Shown: positions 15,667-26,129, counted from the first letter of the stretch. The stretch is DNA of 35,489 nt from Streptococcus sp. HMSC072G04 (GCF_001813295.1 NZ_KV812018.1:1-35489); one strand, 5' to 3'. Numbers and translations: made by a program. The notes: generated by a model not told the origin, from the letters alone.

Positions 15667-16686
15667 ATGCAAACGATCAAAAAATTTGTAGTACTGACTT
15701 GTGCGACATGGGGGAGGCAAGCCTCTATTGCCCATGCAAATCAAGCGACCAATGCTATCTATGCCGAAAAAGGGCAGCTGGTGATTCATCTTGGAAACGT
15801 CCCGGATAAGTATCAAAAGATCCAAGTTCCCGTCTGGTCTGACCAAAATGGCCAAGATGACCTGATTTGGTATCCTGTGGAACGCAGTGACAAAGGATTT
15901 GACCTACAAGTGCCATTGACCAATCATTCTGATCAAGCTGGACTTTATCATGTCCATGTCTATGGGGTGGAGGCAAATGAACAGCTAACCGGTCTTTACC
16001 CTCTCACGACCAGCGTCCAGCAAAAAGACCTGGCTTCTTCCCAGCCAAAAATCACGATCACACCCATCTCCTCACAAGAATTTGAGGTAGACCTAAAGTT
16101 GTTCGAAGACGTTGACGAGATTGTTTTCCCCATCTGGTCTGAAGAAAATGGGCAGGATGATTTAATCTGGTATCCAGCAAAGAAGGTCGCACCAGGACAC
16201 TTCCAACTTCGCTTTCAAGCTCAAAAACACAAGGGAAATGGGCTATTTCACCTACATGTCTATCAGAAAAGCCAGGGACAACTAAAAGGGCTATTCCCCA
16301 CTACCTTTCAAGTAGAAAAGGCAAAACCAAAGATCACGCCACTCGCGACACACCCGGGAAACACCTATCCGATCGGTGAATGTACCTGGGGAGCCAAAGA
16401 ATTAGCCCCTTGGGCCCACAACTGGTGGGGAAACGGTGGCATGTGGGCAGCCAGTGCACGCGCTGCTGGATTCCGGACAGGAGACACTCCAGAGGTCGGT
16501 GCTATCGCCTGTTGGGACAATGGGGGATATGGCCATGTCGCCTTAGTTACGGATGTCGAACATGACCAAAAAATTCAGATCCAAGAGGCTAACTACAACG
16601 GCCATCGCTATATCGACAACTTCCGCGGTTGGTTCGACCCAACCAACCCCATCTGGGGGACCGTCACCTATATCTACCCAGATTAA
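15667..16686 (+). CDS. lytF: competence-type CHAP murein hydrolase with Bsp-like domains (LytF-like fratricin)
   Basis: A 339-residue secreted protein, the only plus-strand gene inside the purine cluster. The N-terminus ([16 protein letters not shown]) acts as a rather weak signal peptide, with likely cleavage after AHA at residue 24. Two GBS Bsp-like domains follow (about 31-118 and 128-217), each containing the identical stretch [10 protein letters not shown]. The C-terminal CHAP amidase/endopeptidase domain (234-339) has catalytic Cys239 in GECTWG and His290 in GYGHVALV. Bsp plus CHAP is the layout of LytF, a competence-induced hydrolase that lyses non-competent neighbours to release DNA; the sigma-X box supports this. 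LytF in S. gordonii has, as I recall, more Bsp repeats, so this is a short version. The start is ATG with AAGGAG at 15657. Confidence 0.85.
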   Translation: MQTIKKFVVLTCATWGRQASIAHANQATNAIYAEKGQLVIHLGNVPDKYQKIQVPVWSDQNGQDDLIWYPVERSDKGFDLQVPLTNHSDQAGLYHVHVYGVEANEQLTGLYPLTTSVQQKDLASSQPKITITPISSQEFEVDLKLFEDVDEIVFPIWSEENGQDDLIWYPAKKVAPGHFQLRFQAQKHKGNGLFHLHVYQKSQGQLKGLFPTTFQVEKAKPKITPLATHPGNTYPIGECTWGAKELAPWAHNWWGNGGMWAASARAAGFRTGDTPEVGAIACWDNGGYGHVALVTDVEHDQKIQIQEANYNGHRYIDNFRGWFDPTNPIWGTVTYIYPD

Positions 16687-16706
16687 GGTCTTCTTACCCA
16701 ACAGAA

Positions 16707-16734
16707 AAGGCACCCATCCATTGATGTGTGCCTT
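16707..16734. terminator. bidirectional terminator between lytF-like gene and purH
   Basis: AAGGCAC / GTGCCTT stem extended by CATC/GATG. T-rich sequence follows on both strands, better on the plus side (TTATTTG). It separates two convergent genes. Confidence 0.7.
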
Positions 16735-16740
16735 ATTTGA

Positions 16741-18288
16741 TTAATGTCTAAAATGTCTCACGCCTGTAAAGATCATGGTCAAGCCATATTTATCAGCCGC
16801 TTCGATTGACTCTTGGTCACGAACAGAACCACCTGGTTGGATGATGGCTTTGATACCCGCTTTTGCGATTTCTTCTACGTTATCTGCAAATGGGAAGAAG
16901 GCATCGGAAGCAAGAACAGCGCCGTCAAGACGGTCTTTAGCTTGATCAATAGCGATACGGACAGATGCCACACGATTGGTTTGACCTGGGCCAACACCAA
17001 GTGTCATGTGGTCATTAGTTACGATGATCCCATTTGATTTGACATACTTGATCGCTTTCCAAGCAAACTCAAGAGCTGTCGCTTCTGTCTCAGTTGGTTG
17101 GCGTTTCGTCACCACTTGCCAGTCAGCTGGGCTTTCTTTCACAACGTCTTGGTTTTGAACGAGGAGACCACCAACAACACCAGTGTATTCTGCTTCCACT
17201 TCACTAGCATCTTGAGCATCAAATGGTAGCTCAAGGATCCGCAAGTTTTTCTTCTTGGTTGTCAAGATTTCAAGCGCTTCGTCTGTGTAGCTTGGTGCAA
17301 TGATGATTTCAAGGAAAACACCATGCATCTTCTTAGCTGTCACAGCATCTACCTCACGGTTGAGAACCACGATCCCACCGAAGATGGATACTGGATCAGA
17401 CTCATAAGCGTAGTCCCAAGCAGTTTCTATGTCGTCAGCTTGACCAATCCCACATGGGTTCATGTGTTTAAGAGCCACAACGGTTGGACGGTCTTTGAAA
17501 TCACGGATGATCCGGATAGCGGCATCAGCGTCACGGATATTGTTGAAGGACAATTCTTTACCGTTCAACTGTTTCGCTGAAGCGATGGAGTAAGCCGTTG
17601 GCAAAGCTTTTTGGTAGAAGTCTGCGTCTTGTTGAGGGTTTTCCCCGTAACGCATTGGTTGCTTAAGGTCATAGGTCAAAGTGAGTTTTTCAGGTTTTTC
17701 TTCACCCACTTGAGCAGTGAAATATTCTGCGATCAAAGCATCATAGGCTGCCGTATGGCGGAAGACTTTCGCTGCCAAACGTTGGCGAGTTTCGTGACTT
17801 GTTTCGCCATTGGCTGCCAATTCGTCCAAAACCACAGCATAGTCAGCAGGGTCTACCACAACTGTTACGCTAGCGTGGTTTTTAGCTGCTGAACGAAGCA
17901 TAGATGGCCCACCAATATCGATATTTTCAACCGCATCCGCGTAAGTCACGTCTGGTTTAAGGATGGTTTCCTTGAATGGGTAAAGGTTGACCACAACAAG
18001 GTCAATCAATTCGATATTATTGTCTTTAGCCGCTTGAAGGTGGCTATCGAGGTCACGACGAGCGAGGAGACCACCGTGGATATTTGGGTGGAGAGTCTTC
18101 ACACGACCGTCCATCATTTCTGGGAAACCAGTCACATCATCAATGGCGATAGTATCCACCCCAGCATTGTCAAGGGCAACTTTAGTACCACCTGTTGAGA
18201 TGATGTCCCAACCGAGTTTTTTGAGTTCTTGGGCATATTCAACGATGCCCGTTTTGTCTGAAACACTAATTAGTGCGCGTTTAGTCAT
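16741..18288 (-). CDS. purH: bifunctional AICAR transformylase / IMP cyclohydrolase
   Basis: A 515-residue enzyme for the last two steps to IMP. The N-terminal IMP cyclohydrolase (MGS-like) domain carries [26 protein letters not shown] and LVVVNLYPF. The C-terminal AICAR formyltransferase domain carries [14 protein letters not shown], the catalytic-region motif [13 protein letters not shown] and [16 protein letters not shown]. It is the last gene of the purC-to-purH block, 75 bp after purN, with a terminator behind it. Confidence 0.96.
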   Translation of the reverse strand: MTKRALISVSDKTGIVEYAQELKKLGWDIISTGGTKVALDNAGVDTIAIDDVTGFPEMMDGRVKTLHPNIHGGLLARRDLDSHLQAAKDNNIELIDLVVVNLYPFKETILKPDVTYADAVENIDIGGPSMLRSAAKNHASVTVVVDPADYAVVLDELAANGETSHETRQRLAAKVFRHTAAYDALIAEYFTAQVGEEKPEKLTLTYDLKQPMRYGENPQQDADFYQKALPTAYSIASAKQLNGKELSFNNIRDADAAIRIIRDFKDRPTVVALKHMNPCGIGQADDIETAWDYAYESDPVSIFGGIVVLNREVDAVTAKKMHGVFLEIIIAPSYTDEALEILTTKKKNLRILELPFDAQDASEVEAEYTGVVGGLLVQNQDVVKESPADWQVVTKRQPTETEATALEFAWKAIKYVKSNGIIVTNDHMTLGVGPGQTNRVASVRIAIDQAKDRLDGAVLASDAFFPFADNVEEIAKAGIKAIIQPGGSVRDQESIEAADKYGLTMIFTGVRHFRH

Positions 18289-18363
18289 TTTCTTTCTTTT
18301 CCTTTTTTAAAAAAGTTCTTTATCTGCTACAGTCGAAAATGTTCTTTCCGATCAATGGTTTCC

Positions 18364-18918
18364 TTATTTTCGTGCTACTCCCAAACGTTCCAACACTTCT
18401 GGATAGAGCTGGTACTCTGTTTCGTGGATGCGCGTCTCGAAAGTATCAAGGGTATCCCCTTCAAGGCGCGGCACACGGACTTGTTTGATAACCTTACCGG
18501 TATCAACACCAGAATCCACCCAGTGAATGGTCACACCGCTCTCAGCAACGCCTGCATTCCAAGCATCCTCAATACCATGAGCACCAGGGAATTCAGGGAG
18601 ATAAGCCGGGTGAATATTGATGATACGGCTTTCATAAGCTGCTAGCAAGGTTGGGCCAACGATTTTCATATAACCCGCCAAACAAACCAAGTCAATCTGG
18701 TGTTCATTCAAGAGTTTAACGATAGCTTCTTCATAAGCTACTTTATTGTCAAATTCCTTGAGTTCAAAGGCATGACTCACCATACCAAGATTTTCGGCCC
18801 GTTCTAAGACATAGGCATCACGATGATCTGAAAAGACAAATTCTACTGGAAATTGTTCTGCAATCACCTGAAAGTTTGAGCCATTGCCAGAGGCAAAAAC
18901 AGCAATTTTTTTAGCCAT
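18364..18918 (-). CDS. purN: phosphoribosylglycinamide formyltransferase
   Basis: A 184-residue GAR transformylase using 10-formyl-tetrahydrofolate (third step of IMP synthesis). The N-terminal motif is VFASGNGSNFQ. The catalytic trio is expected at Asn101 and His103 in RIINIHPAYLPEFPGAHG and Asp139 in WVDSGVDTGKVI, each offset by 5 from the E. coli numbering. The start codon shares one base with the purM stop (TAATG), so the two are translationally coupled. The downstream gap to purH holds no gene. Confidence 0.96.
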   Translation of the reverse strand: MAKKIAVFASGNGSNFQVIAEQFPVEFVFSDHRDAYVLERAENLGMVSHAFELKEFDNKVAYEEAIVKLLNEHQIDLVCLAGYMKIVGPTLLAAYESRIINIHPAYLPEFPGAHGIEDAWNAGVAESGVTIHWVDSGVDTGKVIKQVRVPRLEGDTLDTFETRIHETEYQLYPEVLERLGVARK

Positions 18919-19940
18919 TATTTAATCACCACACTTGCGCCATCTTTCTTCACAATCCGACCGATTTCATAAACCGGTTCGTCAAGAAGTTCTTTGACAC
19001 GTTCCACATTTTCTGGTTTCACTGCAAGCATGAGACCAATCCCCATGTTAAAGATTTCAAACATTTCTTCATGTTTAATTTGGCCATATTTTTCAAGGGC
19101 TTTGAAAATTGGAAGAACTGGTACTTTGCTTTCGTCAATTTCAGCAGCCAAGTCATCTGAGAACATACGTGGTACATTTTCGATGAAACCACCACCTGTG
19201 ATATGGGCAATCCCATTCACCAATTCTTCTTTGATGAGTGGCAAAGCTGCTTTGACGTAGATACGAGTTGGTTCCAAAAGAACGTCTTTAAGTTTCTTCC
19301 CTTCCAATTCTGGGAGAACTTCCTCACCCGTGTAATCCGCAAAGACACGACGAACAAGTGAGTAACCATTTGAGTGGATACCGCTTGAAGCAAGTCCAAG
19401 AATCACATCCCCTTCAGCTACTTTTGAACCGTCGATAATTTGAGATTTTTCTGCAACACCGACAGCAAACCCAGCCAAGTCATAGTCATCTTCATCGTAC
19501 ATACCAGGCATTTCAGCCGTTTCCCCACCGATAAGGGCTGCATCAGCCTGCACACAACCTTCTGCAACACCAGCAACGACTTGCTCTAATTTAGCAGGTT
19601 CATTTTTACCAGTTGCGATATAGTCAAGGAAGTAAAGAGGCTCCGCACCTGCAGCGATGATATCGTTAACACACATGGCCACACAATCTTGACCGATCGT
19701 ATCGTGTTTGTCGTACTTAATAGCCAGCATGAGTTTAGTACCGACACCATCTGTACCTGAAATCAAAACAGGCTCTTTGACACCTGTTTTTGAAAGGTCG
19801 AACATACCACCGAAGCCACCGAGAGCTCCCATGACACCTGCACGTTCCGTACGAGCCACATGTTTTTTGATCCGTTCAACAACTTCATAACCTGCTTCAA
19901 CGTCTACGCCAGATTGAGCGTATGCATTCTTATTTGTCAT
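18918..19940 (-). CDS. purM: phosphoribosylformylglycinamidine cyclo-ligase
   Basis: A 340-residue AIR synthetase that closes the imidazole ring using ATP. It contains the PurM/PurL-superfamily features [25 protein letters not shown] and [14 protein letters not shown]. The start chosen is ATG at 19940 ([20 protein letters not shown]), 8 nt from AAAGGA. The ATG three codons upstream at 19949 is too close to that site. It lies 30 bp after purF and overlaps purN by one base. Confidence 0.95.
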   Translation of the reverse strand: MTNKNAYAQSGVDVEAGYEVVERIKKHVARTERAGVMGALGGFGGMFDLSKTGVKEPVLISGTDGVGTKLMLAIKYDKHDTIGQDCVAMCVNDIIAAGAEPLYFLDYIATGKNEPAKLEQVVAGVAEGCVQADAALIGGETAEMPGMYDEDDYDLAGFAVGVAEKSQIIDGSKVAEGDVILGLASSGIHSNGYSLVRRVFADYTGEEVLPELEGKKLKDVLLEPTRIYVKAALPLIKEELVNGIAHITGGGFIENVPRMFSDDLAAEIDESKVPVLPIFKALEKYGQIKHEEMFEIFNMGIGLMLAVKPENVERVKELLDEPVYEIGRIVKKDGASVVIK

Positions 19941-19970
19941 TTGTTTCATTCCTTTTCTTTTGCACTGCTC

Positions 19971-21410
19971 TTAATAGAAAGAAGTATGTTCTTTCAAACT
20001 TTCCACATAGCGTTCTTCGTAGTCATACAAAGGTGTTGGATATTTTCCATCAAAGTAAGCCACACAAAGACCGCCATTGGGGGCATCTGTATCGATTCCA
20101 ATAGAATCAATCAAGCCATCGATTGACAAATACGTCAAACTATCTGCACCAATGATATCGCGGGTTTCCTCTACTGTATGATTAGCAGCAATCAATTCCT
20201 TACGTGTTTGAATATCGATCCCGTAGAAACATGGATAAGCCAGAGCTGGACTGGCGATTGCCACATGGACTTCTGTAGCCCCTGCTTCTTTTAATAACTT
20301 CACAATCCGACGTGATGTTGTCCCACGTACAATAGAGTCATCAATCATGACAACCCGTTTGCCTTTCACGACACCGGATACGGCAGAGAGCTTCATCCGA
20401 ACCCCTTGCTCACGTAGTTCTTGTGTCGGTTGAATAAAAGTCCGTTGGGTATATTGGTTTTTAATCAAGCCCATTTCATTTGGTAGGCCAGATTCTTCCG
20501 CAAATCCCATAGCTGCACTAAGTGAAGAGTTCGGTACACCGATCACAATATCTGCTTCATGTTTAAATTCACGTGCCAATTGAGCCCCCATACGTTTACG
20601 AGCTGTATGGACATTGACCCCTTGAATATTGGAGTCCGGACGAGCAAAGTAGATATACTCCATTGAGCAAACAGCCAATTGGGTATCTGTTGTATACGTA
20701 TCGTAAGTGATGCCGTTATCATCGATGATCACAACTTCACCTGGATTCACATCGCGGATCCACTCAGCACCAACCACTTCAAAAGCACAGGTTTCAGAGG
20801 AAACCACGATAGCGCCATTAGCCATTTTCCCAATCGAAAGAGGACGGAAACCATTTGGATCCAAGGCCGCAATCAGCTTATCTTCCAGCATGAGAAGGTA
20901 AGCAAATCCACCTTTCACTGTATTCAAGGCTTCTTTCACCTTACCCATGAAGGATGGGTTGTGGCTCCGACGAATCAAGTGGGCCAAGATTTCTGAATCA
21001 GAAGTTGAGCTAAAGATCGCTCCGTTATTTTCCAACTCCCGTTTGAGGGACTTGGCATTGGTCAAATTCCCGTTGTGGGCCAGCCCAAACTGGGTATCAT
21101 GAAAGCGAAAGAGGAAGGGCTGGATGTTATCCACCGAAGCTTCCCCAGCTGTCGCATAGCGAACATGGCCAATCGCTCCCATTCCTGTTAACTTGTCCAA
21201 GTTAGCAGGATTTCGAAATACTTCTGAGAGAAGACCCGTATCACGATACCGTTTTAGTTGACCCGCATCATTCGAAAGGATCCCCGCCCCTTCTTGACCA
21301 CGGTGTTGAAGACTGTGTAATCCGAAATAAGTCAGTTTTGCAGCATCTGGGTGTCCCCAGATCCCAAAAATACCACATTCTTCATTAAGAGATTTAACTT
21401 CGTATGTCAT
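19971..21410 (-). CDS. purF: amidophosphoribosyltransferase
   Basis: A 479-residue enzyme for the committed step: PRPP plus glutamine gives phosphoribosylamine. The N-terminal Ntn-hydrolase glutaminase begins at Cys12 (ECGIFGIWGH) after an 11-residue propeptide that must be removed to expose the cysteine. RGQEGAGI and GHVRYATAG follow. The C-terminal phosphoribosyltransferase domain has the PRPP motif VVMIDDSIVRGTTS at 353-366. It lies 12 bp after purL. The family is feedback-inhibited by nucleotides. Confidence 0.96.
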   Translation of the reverse strand: MTYEVKSLNEECGIFGIWGHPDAAKLTYFGLHSLQHRGQEGAGILSNDAGQLKRYRDTGLLSEVFRNPANLDKLTGMGAIGHVRYATAGEASVDNIQPFLFRFHDTQFGLAHNGNLTNAKSLKRELENNGAIFSSTSDSEILAHLIRRSHNPSFMGKVKEALNTVKGGFAYLLMLEDKLIAALDPNGFRPLSIGKMANGAIVVSSETCAFEVVGAEWIRDVNPGEVVIIDDNGITYDTYTTDTQLAVCSMEYIYFARPDSNIQGVNVHTARKRMGAQLAREFKHEADIVIGVPNSSLSAAMGFAEESGLPNEMGLIKNQYTQRTFIQPTQELREQGVRMKLSAVSGVVKGKRVVMIDDSIVRGTTSRRIVKLLKEAGATEVHVAIASPALAYPCFYGIDIQTRKELIAANHTVEETRDIIGADSLTYLSIDGLIDSIGIDTDAPNGGLCVAYFDGKYPTPLYDYEERYVESLKEHTSFY

Positions 21411-21422
21411 TTTGTATACCTT

Positions 21423-24400
21423 TTATTTTCCAGTAAAGTATTTAACCGCTGATGCAAAGAGATGTTGGTCTTTATTTCCTGGAATATTTTGGAAGAGACC
21501 ATCTTCGAAACGTTCTGAGTGACCCATCTTACCAATAATTTGACCGTTCTTACTTGTGATACCTTCGATAGCATTTACAGATCCGTTAGGATTATATTTA
21601 GAATCCATGCTTGGTTTACCTTCGAAGTCAACATATTGGGTAAAGATTTGACCATTGTCACGAAGCTCTGCGAATTCCTCAGCTGTCACGACAAATTTCC
21701 CTTCACCGTGTGATACTGGAATGGCATGGATGTCACCAACTTCTACTCCGGCAAGCCATGGTGAGTTTGTGTTGGCAATCCGCGTTTCCACCATCTTAGC
21801 CACGTGTTGGTTGGCATCATTGTAGAAGAGAGTTGGACTCGTACTGCTTGCATCTTCAAAGTTACCATATGGAAGAAGACCTGATTTAACAAGGGCTTGG
21901 AATCCGTTACAGATACCGATGATCAAACCACCTCGTTCGATGAAGCTATCAATGGCTGCACGTACTTTTTCATTGAGCAAGATGTTCACGATAAATTTAG
22001 CTGATCCATCTGGTTCATCCGCTGCTGAGAAGCCACCTGCAAAGAAGATAATGTTAGCTTTTTCGATATTGTCAACCATAGTGTCAACAGACTTGACAAT
22101 AGCCTCTTCGTTAAGTGTTACAAATGGTACCAAGTTGACTTTTGCACCTTCTTTTTCAAAGGCCTTAGCTGAATCGTACTCAGAGTTAGTACCTGGGAAT
22201 ACTGGGATGTAAACCACTGGTGTATCAACTGTTTCTTTGGCTTTGATCACAGAATCTGATGCCACATCTGGTACTTCTTCCAACTCAGTTGCTTGTGCAA
22301 ATTCCGTTGGATAAACTTCTTCCAATTTACCTTGGAAGGCACTGTCAAGTTTGTGTCCATCAAGCGTTACACCATTGACAGTAAGTGTAAAGTCAGCTAC
22401 TGTTTGTCCGATCTTAGCAACACCTGCAATTTCTTCAGGCGATGTGAAGACGAATCCACCCAATTGGGCTGTCAAGCTAGTGTCAAGGTCAGCTAATTCG
22501 ACGTTTGCTCCGATATGGTTCCCAAATGTTGCAAGGGCAAGAGCTTCAACCACACCACCATATTTAACAGCTGATGCAGCTGTCACTTTGTGGTCAGCTT
22601 GGATAGCTTCAAATTGAGCAAAGTTAGATTTAATAAGATCGAAGTCAATTTCTTGTGCCAAAGCTTGACCTGGGATGTAGTAAATATTTTCACCAGCAGC
22701 TTTAAATTCTGGAGAAAGAACCTTACGGCTATCTGCAGTTGTCACCCCAAAAGCAACCAAGGTTGGTGGTACTGTCAATTCTTCAAAGGTACCAGACATA
22801 GAGTCTTTCCCACCGATAGATGGCAAACCAAGTTGAATCTGAGCTTCGATTGATCCAAGGAGAGCAGCTACTGGTTGACCAAAACGCTCTGCTTGTTTAT
22901 CCATACGCTCGAAGTATTCCTGATAAGAGAAACGAGCCTTAGACCAGTTTGCACCAGCAGCAACCAAACGAGCTGTGGCTTCGATGACCGCATAAGCAGC
23001 GCCATGATATGGAGACCATTCTGCTACATAAGGGTTGAATCCTTGCGCCATAACAGATGCAGTTGTTGTCACGCCATGTTGGACTGGCAATTTCTGTACA
23101 GAAGCTTCCGTTGGTGTGATTTGGTAGCGACCACCAAGTGGGTGATTGACTGTTGAACGACCAACCGAGCTATCAAAGATGGTTTGTAAACCTTTTTGAC
23201 TGGCATGGTTCAGGTCAGCCAAGACTTCAAGAGTATCCGCTTCAAGGGTTTCAGCAGATGTTTGACGTTCTTCTGGAAGCTTGACATCCTTGTCAACCAC
23301 CTTAGCATCTACAACCACACGTACACCGTTAGTATCAAGGAAACGACGTTCCAAATCAACGATGGTTTCACCATTCCAGTGCATGACAAGATTTGGTTTT
23401 TCAGTTACTGTTGCAACGACAACAGCATCAATATTTTCTTTGTTACATTCAGCAACGAAAGCATCTACATCTTCTGGACGAACCACTACAGCCATCCGTT
23501 CTTGAGATTCTGAGATAGCAATTTCTGTACCGTTCAAACCTTGGTATTTCAATGGCACTTTGTCTAGATCAATTTCAAGACCATCTGCCAATTCACCGAT
23601 CGCCACACAGACACCACCGGCACCAAAGTCATTTGATTTCTTGATCAGACGGGTCACTTCCCCATTACGGAAAAGACGTTGAATCTTACGTTCTTCGATG
23701 GCATTCCCTTTTTGAACCTCAGCACCAGCTGTTTCAACAGATTCAACCGTTTGAACTTTAGAAGAACCTGTCGCACCACCGACACCGTCACGTCCAGTCT
23801 TCCCACCGAGAAGAATCACGACATCACCTGCTTCAGGTTTTTCACGGACCACATTTTCCTTAGGAGCCGCACCGACAACTGCACCTAGCTCCATACGCTT
23901 AGCAACGAAACCTGGGTGGAAGTATTCACGAACATAAGTTGTCGCAAGACCAATTTGGTTACCGTATGAAGAATAACCGTGAGCCGCTGTTTTAGAAATC
24001 ACTTGTTGTGGCAATTTACCAGGACGAGTTTCAGCAATCGGAGCTGTAATATCACCAGCACCTGAAATACGCATGGCTTGGTAAACGTATGAACGACCTG
24101 ACAATGGGTCACGAATGGCACCACCGATACAAGTAGCTGCTCCACCAAATGGTTCGATTTCAGTTGGGTGGTTGTGAGTTTCATTCTTGAACATGAGAAG
24201 CCATGGTTCTTTCACACCATTGACATCTACTTCAATTTCAACTGAGCAGGCGTTGATTTCATCAGACACTTCCATGTCATCCAAACGACCATTAGCACGC
24301 TCATAACGGCCAAAAATAGTCGCCATATCCATCAAAGTTTGAGGTTTTTCTGTACGTCCCAACTCATCACGCATGGCAATATACTTGTCATAAGTCGCTT

Positions 24401-25148
24401 GCAATTGTTTTTCAAATTTAGAAGCTGAGAAGTCGATGTTTTTCAACTCAGTTTCGAAAGTTGTGTGACGGCAGTGGTCAGACCAATAAGTATCCAAAAC
24501 CTTAAGCTCAGTCTCAGTTGGTACACGTCCAATGGATTTGAAGTAATCTTGAATGAAGAGAAGGTCATCCACTTCCATTGCCAATCCTTGCTCGGACTTA
24601 TACTGTGCAAAATCTTCTGCCGTATAAGTTTCAAAGAAATCCAAGCTTGGAATGGTCTTGTCAGACTCAGAGAAATCCTGTTTCGCAATACCAACAGTGA
24701 TATCTTTGAAACGAGAATCCACTGGGTTCAAAAGGTAGTTTTTGACAGCTTCCAACTCATTCGCATCAATATCCTTGTTAACCAAGTACAATTGTGCTGT
24801 ATTCACTGTTACATCATTTGAACTACCCAACAACAGCAAAGCTTCTTGCGAAGATGCTGCACGTTGGTCAAATTGACCAGGCAAACTTTCGATAGCAAAG
24901 AAAGCATACTTCTCAAGATCAGCCTTAACCGCAGCTTCATCCAAAACAGTATCGGTCACTTGCTCAGAGAAGATATGTTTTTCCGCACGCGCAAACAAGT
25001 CCTCTGCCAAACCAAAGACATCGTAAACTTGAACAATACGAAGAGCCTTCAACGTTTTCAACTGAAGATTATGCTGCAATTCTTTTACTAAAGAGTCCGA
25101 TTTTACACGAAAATCAGCTTTTTTCTCAACGAAAATACGTTTATCCAT
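21423..25148 (-). CDS. purL: phosphoribosylformylglycinamidine synthase
   Basis: A single-chain 1241-residue FGAM synthase that converts FGAR plus glutamine and ATP to FGAM. This long fused form is used by streptococci instead of separate PurS, PurQ and PurL. In order it has an N-terminal PurS-like region, two AIR-synthase-like ATP domains (SDHCRHTTFET, FKNETHNHPTEIEPFGGAATCIGGAIRD split over one conserved region, GGATGSSKVQ) and a C-terminal class I glutamine amidotransferase with the nucleophile Cys in IIGICNGFQALVKSG and the partner region VSHGEGKF. The start is ATG at 25148 (MDKRIFVEKKADF) with AAAGGAAAT. A TTG 24 bp upstream is in frame but unlikely. Confidence 0.95.
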   Translation of the reverse strand: MDKRIFVEKKADFRVKSDSLVKELQHNLQLKTLKALRIVQVYDVFGLAEDLFARAEKHIFSEQVTDTVLDEAAVKADLEKYAFFAIESLPGQFDQRAASSQEALLLLGSSNDVTVNTAQLYLVNKDIDANELEAVKNYLLNPVDSRFKDITVGIAKQDFSESDKTIPSLDFFETYTAEDFAQYKSEQGLAMEVDDLLFIQDYFKSIGRVPTETELKVLDTYWSDHCRHTTFETELKNIDFSASKFEKQLQATYDKYIAMRDELGRTEKPQTLMDMATIFGRYERANGRLDDMEVSDEINACSVEIEVDVNGVKEPWLLMFKNETHNHPTEIEPFGGAATCIGGAIRDPLSGRSYVYQAMRISGAGDITAPIAETRPGKLPQQVISKTAAHGYSSYGNQIGLATTYVREYFHPGFVAKRMELGAVVGAAPKENVVREKPEAGDVVILLGGKTGRDGVGGATGSSKVQTVESVETAGAEVQKGNAIEERKIQRLFRNGEVTRLIKKSNDFGAGGVCVAIGELADGLEIDLDKVPLKYQGLNGTEIAISESQERMAVVVRPEDVDAFVAECNKENIDAVVVATVTEKPNLVMHWNGETIVDLERRFLDTNGVRVVVDAKVVDKDVKLPEERQTSAETLEADTLEVLADLNHASQKGLQTIFDSSVGRSTVNHPLGGRYQITPTEASVQKLPVQHGVTTTASVMAQGFNPYVAEWSPYHGAAYAVIEATARLVAAGANWSKARFSYQEYFERMDKQAERFGQPVAALLGSIEAQIQLGLPSIGGKDSMSGTFEELTVPPTLVAFGVTTADSRKVLSPEFKAAGENIYYIPGQALAQEIDFDLIKSNFAQFEAIQADHKVTAASAVKYGGVVEALALATFGNHIGANVELADLDTSLTAQLGGFVFTSPEEIAGVAKIGQTVADFTLTVNGVTLDGHKLDSAFQGKLEEVYPTEFAQATELEEVPDVASDSVIKAKETVDTPVVYIPVFPGTNSEYDSAKAFEKEGAKVNLVPFVTLNEEAIVKSVDTMVDNIEKANIIFFAGGFSAADEPDGSAKFIVNILLNEKVRAAIDSFIERGGLIIGICNGFQALVKSGLLPYGNFEDASSTSPTLFYNDANQHVAKMVETRIANTNSPWLAGVEVGDIHAIPVSHGEGKFVVTAEEFAELRDNGQIFTQYVDFEGKPSMDSKYNPNGSVNAIEGITSKNGQIIGKMGHSERFEDGLFQNIPGNKDQHLFASAVKYFTGK

Positions 25149-25185
25149 TTTATTTCCTTTATTTCTATTCAAACATGTTATCGAA

Positions 25186-25284
25186 GACGAAGGTTTTCTA
25201 TTTCAAAAAGATCACTTCAAACCTTGCAATTTTTCCAATACAACTTCATAAACATCTGTCAAGCTACCAAGATCACGACGGAGT
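25186..25284 (-). pseudogene. duplicated 3' end of purC (remnant)
   Basis: This segment is a diverged copy of bases 25331-25429. Read leftward it encodes [22 protein letters not shown] and stop (25214-25212). That matches the last residues of the real PurC except Tyr-Glu for Tyr-Gln. The similarity continues about 26 bp past the stop (GAAAACCTTCGTC on the minus strand in both). Many third positions differ (for example CGTGATCTTGGT against AGAGATTTGGGC), so the copies did not arise by a recent slip. There is no start codon or ribosome site; it is not translated independently. Confidence 0.8.
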
Positions 25285-25307
25285 GAAAAGGTCTAGTAGA
25301 CCTTTTC
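25285..25307. repeat. perfect hairpin between purC and its 3' remnant
   Basis: GAAAAGGTCT / AGACCTTTTC with a three-base loop. The right arm ends in TTTTC on either strand but no further T run follows. It may act as a weak terminator or RNA stability stem between purC and purL, or mark the junction of the duplication. Confidence 0.5.
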
Positions 25308-25356
25308 AGCCTGAGTCCTTTTACTTGAAAGACGAAGGTTTTCCGTTTCAAAAAGA

Positions 25357-26064
25357 TTACTTCAAGCCCTGTAATTTCTCCAACACAACCTGATATACAT
25401 CCGTTAAACTGCCCAAATCTCTACGGAAAACATCCTTGTCCATATGGTGCCCTTCAGCATCCCAAAGGCGGCAGTTATCTGGAGAGAATTCATCCGCCAA
25501 GATGATCTTGCCATCCTTATCAAAACCAAATTCCAATTTGAAGTCAATCAAGCGAAGACCAATTTGTGCAAACCAATCCTTCAGCAATTCATTGATACGA
25601 CGCGTTTCTTCCTTAATATAAGCAATTTGTTCATCATTGGCAATATCCAAAAACTTCACATGCTCATCATTGATGAATGGGTCATCCAACTCATCGTTTT
25701 TATAGTAAAATTCAACGATTGGAGTCTCCAACTCCAAACCTTCTTCCACGCCAAACCGTTTTGAGAAAGAACCCGCTGTCACATTACGAAGAACCACCTC
25801 CAAAGGAATAATTTTTACTTTCTTGTTGAGTTGTTCTGTGTCAGAAATACGTTCGATAAAGTGAGTAGCTACACCCGCAGCATTCAATTTTTCAAAAATA
25901 AGAGACGAAATCTGATTATTTAGCACACCTTTTCCCTTAATAGTCTCCTTACGAGCACCATTAAGCATGGTTGCCTGGTCCTTATAGACCGACTTAATCA
26001 CATGTTCGTCCTCAGTAGTATAGATATCCTTAGCTTTTCCAGTATAAATCAGTTGATTGGTCAT
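25357..26064 (-). CDS. purC: SAICAR synthase
   Basis: A 235-residue enzyme joining aspartate to CAIR with ATP. Family motifs: [11 protein letters not shown] at the N-terminus, [16 protein letters not shown] in the middle, and [31 protein letters not shown] split across the signature region near residue 180-210. It is the first gene of the long purine operon, with a good sigma-A promoter and PurBox-like repeats upstream. It is unusual in being followed by a diverged duplicate of its own 3' end before purL. Confidence 0.96.
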   Translation of the reverse strand: MTNQLIYTGKAKDIYTTEDEHVIKSVYKDQATMLNGARKETIKGKGVLNNQISSLIFEKLNAAGVATHFIERISDTEQLNKKVKIIPLEVVLRNVTAGSFSKRFGVEEGLELETPIVEFYYKNDELDDPFINDEHVKFLDIANDEQIAYIKEETRRINELLKDWFAQIGLRLIDFKLEFGFDKDGKIILADEFSPDNCRLWDAEGHHMDKDVFRRDLGSLTDVYQVVLEKLQGLK

Positions 26065-26097
26065 GACTTTGTTCGCCTTTCGTATTTTATCACCTTC

Positions 26098-26126
26098 ATT
26101 CTATCACATACAAAGCGTATTTTCAA
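26098..26126 (-). promoter_or_regulatory. sigma-A promoter of the purC operon
   Basis: On the minus strand -35 TTGAAA (26126-26121) and -10 TAGAAT (26103-26098) are exactly 17 bp apart. They lie about 34 bp before the purC ATG. Confidence 0.75.
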
Positions 26127-26129
26127 TAA

